A stretch of DNA of 64,000 nucleotides from Candidatus Polarisedimenticolia bacterium (GTDB lineage Bacteria > Acidobacteriota > Polarisedimenticolia > Gp22-AA2), in NCBI GenBank assembly GCA_036001465.1, contig DASYUH010000096.1:1-64000 (forward strand), written 5' to 3'. Positions 33,758 through 40,632 of this stretch are shown here, piece by piece. Each line of letters begins with the position of its first letter. Position 1 is the stretch's first letter. Made by a program: the position numbers and the translations under genes. The notes beneath the pieces were generated by a model. The model saw nothing but the letters and a program-made list of their open reading frames with translations, did not search any database and had not been told where the DNA came from.

Positions 33758-35185
33758 GTGATCCTCCGCCAGGGCCGATTGGTCGCCGTCGCCGCCTTTG
33801 TCGTCCTCGCGGCCTTCTTCCTCGGCCTGGGAACGCTCCTGACCGGGGCGCAGCCCGCGTCGCGGCCGCGGCAGCCCGAGCGCGCCTCCGCGGCCCAGAA
33901 GAGCGGCGATGACGACGGGTTCTCGATGATCCTGGCGGAGCCGCGCGAGCATTACCTGGTCGGCATCCGGAAAATCGTCATCGAGCCGACGCTCCCGCCG
34001 GGAGACAGCGTCTCCGGAGTGGACTTCTTCGTGGACGGCCGGCTGGTCGCGACCGACCGCCGCGCTCCCTACGCCACCGAGATCGACTTCGGCTCCGACA
34101 TCACTCGGCATACCATCATCGTGACCGCCCAGACCGCGGGAGGGCGGCACGCCAAGGTGTCGTTGATCTCCAGGGCCGCCGACCTCTCGGGGGATCCGGC
34201 GGTGCCGATCGCCCTGGTCCCGGCGATCATCCGGGACGCCTCGGGGCGCTTCGTCGACGGCCTGTCGGTGGGCGATTTCGTCCTTCTGGAGAATGGCGAA
34301 CCGACGCCGATCCTGCACTTCGACAACGAACCGATCCCGCAGTCGATCGCCCTGGGGGTCCAGGCGGATGCCACCGACTCGGCGCGCACGGCACTGGGGC
34401 GAGGCGCTCTCGGACTGGCGGACTCCCTGCTGTCGTTCGACTCGCTCGCTCTCCTCGAAGTCGGGGATCTGACCGCCGCGGCCCCGGAGGCACGGCCCCG
34501 GGCGCAGGAGTCGCTCCAGATCGCCGGAATCGGGCGCCCGGCCGGTGTCGTGACCCGCCCGGGAGGCCTGCCAGGCCACGCCGAGGCGTCCATCGAGTTC
34601 TCATACAACCGGGCCCGGCTGGAGTCCTGGCTCGCCGGCCTGGGCACGTCATCGGATCGGCGCGGCCCGGCCCTTCCCTCGGTGCTGGCCTCCGCCACGC
34701 GGGGCCTTTTGACGCGGCCGCGCGGCCGCATCCTGTTCCTGCTTCTGGCAGGCGACACGCCTCCCATCGGGCCGCCCGCGCCCGCCGACGTGGCGCCGGG
34801 CGCGCCTGCGGGGGCGAAACCGACCGTCCCGGCCCAGGCGGCCCCTGCCGCGACGCTCGCCGAGGCGCTCGACTCGTTCAAGAAGACGGGCGCGACCCTG
34901 TACGTCGTCGTCGTGGGGCGGGCGGAGGGTGTCGCCTTCACGTCGCTCCAGAAGGTGGCCGAGGAGAGCGGCGGGGAGTTCGTGGTCGTCGAATCGGGCG
35001 CCGATATAGAAGCGGCCTGCCGGCGGATGTCCGAGTCGCTGCAGCACCAGTATCTGATCAGCTATGCGCCGGCCAACCCGGATCGCGAAGGCTGGCGCAC
35101 TATCGAGCTGCGCTCCCGCGTTCCCGGGCACGTCGTCCAGGCGCGCCGGACCTGCTTCGCCACCCAGCTCGTGAAGCAGCCGTGA
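33758..35185 (+). CDS. VWFA-related exported protein of Acidobacteria type
   Basis: A 475-residue protein with one N-terminal membrane/signal segment (LVAVAAFVVLAAFFLGLGTLL), an early domain with a SGVDFFVDGRLVATDRRAPY motif, and then a degenerate von Willebrand A-like domain. The segment IRDASGRFVDGLSVGDFVLL followed by ENGEPTPILHF is characteristic of the large VWFA-related families of Acidobacteria. The domain is interrupted by a Pro/Ala-rich stretch near residues 340-365 and its metal-ion site (DxSxS) is not intact, so it may not bind a metal. The end (QHQYLISYAPANPDREGWR) is typical of the same families. GGGAG lies eight bases before the GTG. It is translationally coupled to the next gene (GTGA overlap). 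Specific function unknown. Confidence 0.75.
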   Translation: MILRQGRLVAVAAFVVLAAFFLGLGTLLTGAQPASRPRQPERASAAQKSGDDDGFSMILAEPREHYLVGIRKIVIEPTLPPGDSVSGVDFFVDGRLVATDRRAPYATEIDFGSDITRHTIIVTAQTAGGRHAKVSLISRAADLSGDPAVPIALVPAIIRDASGRFVDGLSVGDFVLLENGEPTPILHFDNEPIPQSIALGVQADATDSARTALGRGALGLADSLLSFDSLALLEVGDLTAAAPEARPRAQESLQIAGIGRPAGVVTRPGGLPGHAEASIEFSYNRARLESWLAGLGTSSDRRGPALPSVLASATRGLLTRPRGRILFLLLAGDTPPIGPPAPADVAPGAPAGAKPTVPAQAAPAATLAEALDSFKKTGATLYVVVVGRAEGVAFTSLQKVAEESGGEFVVVESGADIEAACRRMSESLQHQYLISYAPANPDREGWRTIELRSRVPGHVVQARRTCFATQLVKQP

Positions 35186-35793
35186 ACGGCGGCGCGGCGG
35201 CCGCCGCCCCTGCGGCGCGCAGCGGCGCCTCCTGGACGGCCCTTCTCCTGCTGCCCGTCCTCGGCTTCTGGACCGCAAGGCTCGCGAGCGGCGCCCAGAC
35301 CAGCTGCTTTCTCGACCTCGTCAATCTGGCGTTCCACGAGGCCGGGCATCTCGTCCTGATTCCGTTCGGCTCCACCCTGCACTACCTCGGCGGCACTCTC
35401 GGCCAGCTCGCCGTCCCCGCCCTGCTCGCCGGATGCTTTCTCCTGCGGCCGCCGACGCGCCCCCTCGGCGCGGCCTTCTGCACCTGGTGGATCGGGGAAA
35501 ACTGCATCAACATCTCCGTCTACATGCGCGACGCGCGCGACCTGGCGCTCCCGCTCGTCGGCGGCGGCGATCACGACTGGAACGAGCTGTTCTACCGCTT
35601 CGGCCTACTCGGGGAGGACAGCGTCCGCACGGTCGCCGATCTCACGCATCATCTCGGTGTCGTCGTCATGCTGATGGGGCTGGCCTGGATCGCCTGCTTC
35701 GCGCTCCCGGACCGCCCCAGGGACGGGCTGCGCGAGGCCCTCTCCCGGCATGCCCCCGCGCTTCTGTTCCTGATCGAGCCGTCCGAGAATTAG
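35182..35793 (+). CDS. Membrane protein with a HEAGH motif (putative metallopeptidase-like)
   Basis: A 203-residue integral membrane protein with about four hydrophobic helices. Helix 2 carries FHEAGHLVLIPFG (H52, E53, H56), an HExxH motif within the membrane as in site-2 proteases (family M50). No clear third ligand (NxxPxxxxDG) is seen, so catalytic activity is unproven and it may be a degenerate or unrelated family. The GTG start overlaps the stop of the VWFA-like gene, so both are made together and may act together at the inner membrane. Confidence 0.6.
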   Translation: MNGGAAAAAPAARSGASWTALLLLPVLGFWTARLASGAQTSCFLDLVNLAFHEAGHLVLIPFGSTLHYLGGTLGQLAVPALLAGCFLLRPPTRPLGAAFCTWWIGENCINISVYMRDARDLALPLVGGGDHDWNELFYRFGLLGEDSVRTVADLTHHLGVVVMLMGLAWIACFALPDRPRDGLREALSRHAPALLFLIEPSEN

Positions 35794-35816
35794 GGACCGT
35801 CCCTGGGCGGGCGGTC

Positions 35817-36011
35817 TCAGGCCGGGGTGGTATTCGAGCTGTCGCCGCTTTTGGGGGAGCGGTGGACGACGACGGGGGTGTTGTCCGCTTCCGCCTGCGC
35901 CTGCCAGTTGATCGCCCGGCACTCCGACAGGAGCTCGCAGCGGACGCACTCCTTCATCTTCTTGAGGCTGGCAATCACGGTGCCGAAGCAATCTTTGCTG
36001 ATCCGGGTCAT
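35817..36011 (-). CDS. Small cysteine-rich protein, unknown function
   Basis: A 64-residue ORF starting MTRISKDCFGTVIASLKKMK, with ECVRCELLSECRAINW giving a CxxC plus further cysteines (four in all counting C8), which could bind a metal or iron-sulfur cluster. The C-terminal half is polar and disordered. A longer in-frame upstream start is rejected because a TTGACA/TAGATT promoter lies inside it. That promoter's -10 ends nine bases before the ATG at 36011, so the mRNA would have almost no leader. The family is not recognised. It is convergent with the HEAGH gene. Confidence 0.5.
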   Translation of the reverse strand: MTRISKDCFGTVIASLKKMKECVRCELLSECRAINWQAQAEADNTPVVVHRSPKSGDSSNTTPA

Positions 36012-36019
36012 CGATGGAT

Positions 36020-36047
36020 AATCTATTGACGGCCTGTGGGTTGTCAA
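36020..36047 (-). promoter_or_regulatory. Promoter of the small Cys-rich gene
   Basis: On the minus strand TTGACA (36047-36042), a 16-bp spacer and TAGATT (36025-36020), directly before the ATG at 36011. Confidence 0.6.
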
Positions 36048-36059
36048 CCCTGATGCGCG

Positions 36060-36089
36060 TTGAAAATGCCCCGATCTGTGTTCTATACT
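36060..36089 (+). promoter_or_regulatory. Promoter of the TPR/peptidase operon
   Basis: TTGAAA (36060-36065), an 18-bp spacer and TATACT (36084-36089), about 70 bases before the ATG at 36164. Confidence 0.6.
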
Positions 36090-36163
36090 CGTCAGCCCTG
36101 CCATGTCCCGATCGCTCGGTCCAACCCGGGCCGGCAGCCGGATGGAAGGCCCGGTGCTCGACC

Positions 36164-36646
36164 ATGGGATCGACACTCCTGAAGATTGCCTGCCTGATCA
36201 CGCTCACGTTATTGTTGTCGGGAGCCGGCCGGCGTGATGCTCCCAGGGACGAGATGCGCTTCGGCGCCGAGGCCGCGGAACGGGGTCTGTGGCGGGAGGC
36301 GGCCTTCCGCTGGGAGCGGGTCCTCAAGAACGATCCAGGCAACGCGCGCCTGCGCAACAACCTGGCGGTGGCCTACGAGAGCCTCGGGCAGTTCGAGCTC
36401 GCCCGCAAGGAGTACGAGGAGGCCCGCCGTCTCGATCCGGAACGCAAGGAGATCCGCATCAACTTCGAGGCGTTCCGGGCTCTCTGCAAGGCGATCAAGA
36501 ACTGCCCGGGCGAAGACTCGGGGCCCTCGGCGTCCCCCACGCCCGCCGGGGCCGAGCCTTCCGAGTCCCCGAGTCCCGAACCGGCTCCTGGACCCGATTC
36601 ACCCGCTGGCGGCGGTCCGGGCGGCCTGACGCCCGGCGGCGTCTAG
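36164..36646 (+). CDS. Short exported TPR protein
   Basis: A 160-residue protein with a signal-like N-terminus (LLKIACLITLTLLLSGAG), two or three TPR units (MRFGAEAAERGLWREAAFRW, RNNLAVAYESLGQFELARKE) and a Pro/Ser/Gly-rich tail from about residue 115. The start at 36164 gives a correct signal; the frame is open further upstream but crosses the promoter. It is followed after 10 bases by the next gene. Probably periplasmic and part of the same operon as the large peptidase-barrel protein; function unknown. Confidence 0.7.
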   Translation: MGSTLLKIACLITLTLLLSGAGRRDAPRDEMRFGAEAAERGLWREAAFRWERVLKNDPGNARLRNNLAVAYESLGQFELARKEYEEARRLDPERKEIRINFEAFRALCKAIKNCPGEDSGPSASPTPAGAEPSESPSPEPAPGPDSPAGGGPGGLTPGGV

Positions 36647-36656
36647 GCGCGCGCCG

Positions 36657-37343
36657 ATGCGTCTTGCCGGCCGCCTGATGCTCGGCGCGACCCTGGTCTC
36701 CGCCGCTGGCTCCTGGCCGGGCCCGGCCTCGGCCGGAGTGGTGCGGGTTACCATCAGCGCCCCGATGCCGGCCCGCATCGACATGGGCCGGATTCGTAAG
36801 ATACTGGTGACGCGCTTCATCGTGGACCAGGAGCTTTCGGGGGTCGACCTCAACAAGGAGACGGTCTCGCTGGTCCGGCGCGCGATGCGCAAGAAGACCC
36901 GCCTCGAGGTCCTGGACGCCGAGCCGCCGCCGCTGCCGGAGCAGCCGCTCAAGGATCTCCTGGCGAACAGCGGGTTCTGGAGGCGGCTGGCGGAGACCCA
37001 CGGGGCGGACATGCTGATCGCGGGGAAGGTGTCGTTCGAGTCGCAGGACCGGTCCGGCTTCGTGACCCAGGACGAGATCTCGCCGGTCACCGGGCAGCGG
37101 GTGCGCCGCTCCCGTTTCGTCGACCGCGAAGGATTTTCCCTGGGGCTGAACCTCTTCTTCATGGACGGGGTGACGGGGCGGCTGCTGTACGAGGACCATT
37201 TCACGGGCGAGAACACCCTGACCGGGCATGGCACGGACCGGCTGACCGTTCTGTACACGCTGTTCGAGCAGTTCGAGGACGACATCCTCGGGATCGTCGT
37301 CCCCCGGGCGAAGTCGGCGCAGCGCTTCATCTTCACGGACTAG
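36657..37343 (+). CDS. Exported protein of unknown function
   Basis: A 228-residue protein with a signal peptide (RLMLGATLVSAAGSWPGPASA) and a mature alpha/beta domain. The segment IRKILVTRFIVDQE followed by a Lys/Arg helix and ADMLIAGKVSFESQDRSGF resembles the fold of outer-membrane-assembly lipoproteins such as LpoB/CsgG, but similarity is too weak for a call. There is no lipobox. It lies 10 bases after the TPR gene and 48 before the metallopeptidase-barrel gene on the same strand, suggesting a shared envelope role. Confidence 0.6.
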   Translation: MRLAGRLMLGATLVSAAGSWPGPASAGVVRVTISAPMPARIDMGRIRKILVTRFIVDQELSGVDLNKETVSLVRRAMRKKTRLEVLDAEPPPLPEQPLKDLLANSGFWRRLAETHGADMLIAGKVSFESQDRSGFVTQDEISPVTGQRVRRSRFVDREGFSLGLNLFFMDGVTGRLLYEDHFTGENTLTGHGTDRLTVLYTLFEQFEDDILGIVVPRAKSAQRFIFTD

Positions 37344-37391
37344 AAGACCGCCCGGGCCGACGGCCGGGCTCCTGGACCTCGGAGGCCTCGC

Positions 37392-40300
37392 GTGAGACGC
37401 AGAATTCCGTTCGCCCTCGCCGCGCTCCTGCTGCTCGCCGCCGCGTTCCCCGCGGGCGCGTTCGCCTTCGGCAAGAACAAGATCGCCTATGAGCGGTTCG
37501 ACTGGCACGTCTACCGGTCGCCGCATTTCGACGTCTACTACTACCCGGAGGAGGAGCCCCTCCTGCAGCAGGTGGTCAGCGACGCCGAGAGCCAGTACAT
37601 GCGGCTGTCGCAGATCCTCGACCACGAGATCAAGTTCCGCATCCCGCTCATCTACTACAAGACGCACGTCGAGTTCGAGCAGACCAACATCATTCTGGAA
37701 TTCATCCCCGAGGCCGTCGGCGCCTTCGCCCACCCGATCGAGCACCGCATGGTCCTGCCGATGGACATGCCGCCCGACAAGAAATACTCGCTCATCGGCC
37801 ACGAGCTGACGCACATCTTCGAGTACAGCATCCTGTACCAGGAGTCGCTGTCGCGGGCCTTCCGCTCCAACGTGCCCGGCTGGATCATGGAGGGGCTGGC
37901 GAGCCATCTGGGGCAGGACGAGGACAACTTCGACAAGACGATCATCCGGGACGCCGTGGTCAACGGCCTCATCCCGCCGATCCACCGCGTGCAGGTGCTC
38001 AACTTCATGACCTACCGCTACGGCCAGGCGGCCTTCGACTTCATCGAGGAGAACTACGGCTCGGAAGGGATCCGCAACTTCCTGTGGGAATTCCGCAAGA
38101 GCCTGCTCGCCAACAACGTCGCCAAGCCGATCAAGGACGCCTTCGGCGTGGAGGCCGACGAGTTCGACAGGCAATTCAAGAAATTCCTTCAAAAGCGCTA
38201 TCTTCCGGCGCTTCTGGACAAGAAGGAGGCGGAGGACTACGGCAAGGAGATCGCGCCGCCGGAAAAGCGGCCCTCCTATGAAGAGGGGCATCTCACCCTG
38301 TCGCCGGCCCTCTCCCCGTCGGGGGAGCTGATCGCGGCCCTGACGACCCGCTACGAGGACTGGGACGTCGTGGTGATCTCGGCCAAGGACGGCAAGATCT
38401 TCCGCAACCTGACGAAGGGGTTCACCAACAAATTCGAGTACCCGGTGCTCGGCGGCTTCCAGCTCAAGAAAGACCTCACCTGGTCGCCGGAAGGCGACCG
38501 CCTGGCCTTTTTCGCCCGGCGCGAGAACGAGCGGGCGCTGATGATCTACGACGCGGTGCGCGGCGACCTCGAGCGGATGGTCAGCATTCCGGGCGTGGAC
38601 GACGAGCTGTCGCCCGCCTGGAGCCCCGACGGCAAGAAGATCGCCTTCGAGGGGAACCAGGGGGGGCAGGTCGACCTCTTCACCCTCGACCTGGACTCCG
38701 GCGAGACCCGCAACCTGACCCAGGACGAGTTCTACGACGGGAACCCGGCCTGGAGCCCGGATGGCACCCAGATCCTGTACAACCGGCGCATCAACGCCTC
38801 GGAGAAGATCTTCCTCGTGGACGTCGCCGATCCCTCCCGCAAGGTCCAGCTGACCTTCGGCGACAGCAGCGACATCCAGCCGTCGTTCTCGAAGGACGGC
38901 AAGCGGGTCTGGTACTCTTCGGACGCCTACGGCGGCATCTTCAACCTGCACGTGCTCGCCCTGGACACCGGCGAGATCAGGCGGCAGACCGACATCCTGG
39001 GCGGCGTCTTCACGCCGCTCGAGCTGCCCGACGAGAACGGCAAGCCGTCCCTGGCGTACACCTACTTCGGCGGCGGGCGCTTCCGCCTGTTCCGCACCTC
39101 CCCCGGGGAGCCGGAGGCGATCCAGCACCCCGCCGATCAGGCGCGCGAGCCGGCCGAGCTCCAGCCGTTCCAGGCCCCCCTGCAGCTGACGCTCGACGCG
39201 GACAAGAAGAAGCCCTACGACAAGCTGCGCTTCCACGTCGAGAGCGCGCCGTCGGTCCTGGTCGGCGTCGCGGACGACGGCACGGTCCTGAGCAACGCGC
39301 AGATCATCCTGTCCGACCTCCTGGGCGACCACCGCATGTTCTTCGACTTCCAGTCGGTCTCCACGTTCTCCAACTTCAACTACGCCTACCTGAATCTCAA
39401 GAACCGCTGGAACTGGGGCGTGTTCGCCACCGATTTCCGCGATTTCTACGTGGTCCGCTCGGCCTTCAGCAACGCGACCCTGAGGACGCGCCAGTTCAGC
39501 CGCTTCACCGGGGCCGGCGCGCAGATCAGCTACCCGTTCAACAAGTTCTACCGGGTCGGCGCCTCGGCGGGCTACTTTCAGCGCGACATCAACCGGCCGC
39601 TGGGGCTCGACGCCTCGACCCTCCTGCCTGTGTTTGCCGAGCTGAAAGAGGGCTTCCCGCTGTTCACCTGGAGCCTCAGCGGCGACACGACGCGCTTCAA
39701 GGAGTTCGGCCCGTATCACGGCCAGCGCTTCGAGCTGACCCAGGAGTGGGCCCCGACCGTCAGCGCCTCCGGCGACACGGACCTTTTCCGCAGCGGCCCG
39801 TTCGTCGACAGCATCCTGGACTACCGCCTGTACCGGCGCGCCACCTCCCGCTCGCTGCTCGCTCTTCGCCTGGTCGGCCTGGTCAGCAACGGAAACGGCT
39901 TCAACATTCGATCGATCGGCGGGTTGAACCAGCTGCGTGGCTACGACTACCGCGAATTCTTCGGCAGCCGCACGTCCTTCATGAATCTCGAGTTCCGGTT
40001 CCCGCTCGTGGACGCGCTCGCCTTTCCGTTCGGCATCATTCGGGACATTCGCGGCTTCCTGTTCCTCGACGTGGGCTCCGCCTGGTTCGGCGGCGGCGAG
40101 TTCTTCCACCCGCGCCTCGGGTTCGAGACGACGAGCGCCGTGCAGGGGAAACTCAACCCCGACTTCATCGCCGTGGACGGGTCCGGGAACCCGGTGCGCC
40201 GGCGCTTCCGATTCTGGGACTCCGAGAACAGCAAGCTGGGTGACGGCCGGGCGTCCTACGGCTTCGGCTGGGGCTTCTACCTCGGCCCGTTCCAGCTCAC

Positions 40301-40448
40301 CTGGTCCTTCGCCAAGCAGCTCCCGAACACCATCGAGGTCTGCGACTCCGCGCTACCACCTCCCAGTCCATGTACCATCACCCGCATCGACGATCCGTTT
40401 CACGAGGGCGGCACGGTCACGCAGTTCTACATCGCCAGAGAGTTCTGA
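37392..40448 (+). CDS. Gluzincin-like / PD40 propeller / outer-membrane barrel fusion
   Basis: A 1018-residue envelope protein with three parts. After a signal peptide, residues about 30-290 contain a gluzincin-type HELTHIFEY (H137, E138, H141) with a likely third ligand E167 in WIMEG. Residues about 300-600 are WD40-like PD40 beta-propeller repeats (SPAWSPDGKKIAFEGNQ and similar). Residues about 640-1018 look like a BamA/surface-antigen-type beta-barrel, ending in the aromatic TQFYIAREF. This suggests an outer-membrane protein with a peptidase-like periplasmic domain. Catalysis is unproven. A GTG start follows CTCGGAGG. It is the last gene of a three-gene operon with a TPR protein and an exported protein. 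Confidence 0.75.
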   Translation: MRRRIPFALAALLLLAAAFPAGAFAFGKNKIAYERFDWHVYRSPHFDVYYYPEEEPLLQQVVSDAESQYMRLSQILDHEIKFRIPLIYYKTHVEFEQTNIILEFIPEAVGAFAHPIEHRMVLPMDMPPDKKYSLIGHELTHIFEYSILYQESLSRAFRSNVPGWIMEGLASHLGQDEDNFDKTIIRDAVVNGLIPPIHRVQVLNFMTYRYGQAAFDFIEENYGSEGIRNFLWEFRKSLLANNVAKPIKDAFGVEADEFDRQFKKFLQKRYLPALLDKKEAEDYGKEIAPPEKRPSYEEGHLTLSPALSPSGELIAALTTRYEDWDVVVISAKDGKIFRNLTKGFTNKFEYPVLGGFQLKKDLTWSPEGDRLAFFARRENERALMIYDAVRGDLERMVSIPGVDDELSPAWSPDGKKIAFEGNQGGQVDLFTLDLDSGETRNLTQDEFYDGNPAWSPDGTQILYNRRINASEKIFLVDVADPSRKVQLTFGDSSDIQPSFSKDGKRVWYSSDAYGGIFNLHVLALDTGEIRRQTDILGGVFTPLELPDENGKPSLAYTYFGGGRFRLFRTSPGEPEAIQHPADQAREPAELQPFQAPLQLTLDADKKKPYDKLRFHVESAPSVLVGVADDGTVLSNAQIILSDLLGDHRMFFDFQSVSTFSNFNYAYLNLKNRWNWGVFATDFRDFYVVRSAFSNATLRTRQFSRFTGAGAQISYPFNKFYRVGASAGYFQRDINRPLGLDASTLLPVFAELKEGFPLFTWSLSGDTTRFKEFGPYHGQRFELTQEWAPTVSASGDTDLFRSGPFVDSILDYRLYRRATSRSLLALRLVGLVSNGNGFNIRSIGGLNQLRGYDYREFFGSRTSFMNLEFRFPLVDALAFPFGIIRDIRGFLFLDVGSAWFGGGEFFHPRLGFETTSAVQGKLNPDFIAVDGSGNPVRRRFRFWDSENSKLGDGRASYGFGWGFYLGPFQLTWSFAKQLPNTIEVCDSALPPPSPCTITRIDDPFHEGGTVTQFYIAREF

Positions 40449-40558
40449 TCCCCGGCGGTTTCTGACGGCCGGCTGCGCGGTGCACCTGCCGTGCGGTCTT
40501 CGCCTCCCAGCGCGTCCGGCCCAAGGTGAAAGTCACCAAACAAGTTGCGGAAAATGTC

Positions 40559-40587
40559 TTGACAATTCATGAATCTTACACCATACT
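40559..40587 (+). promoter_or_regulatory. Promoter of the HNH gene
   Basis: TTGACA (40559-40564), a 17-bp spacer and CATACT (40582-40587), about 45 bases before the ATG. Confidence 0.7.
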
Positions 40588-40632
40588 CATTCTGCCCGCG
40601 TCGATGACCTCTGGCCACTGGAAAGGAGGCCC

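Noticed and set aside
36495-40109. 1204-codon minus-strand ORF opposite the peptidase-barrel operon
   Set aside because: Same reason; the plus strand carries signal peptides, HExxH and PD40 repeats.
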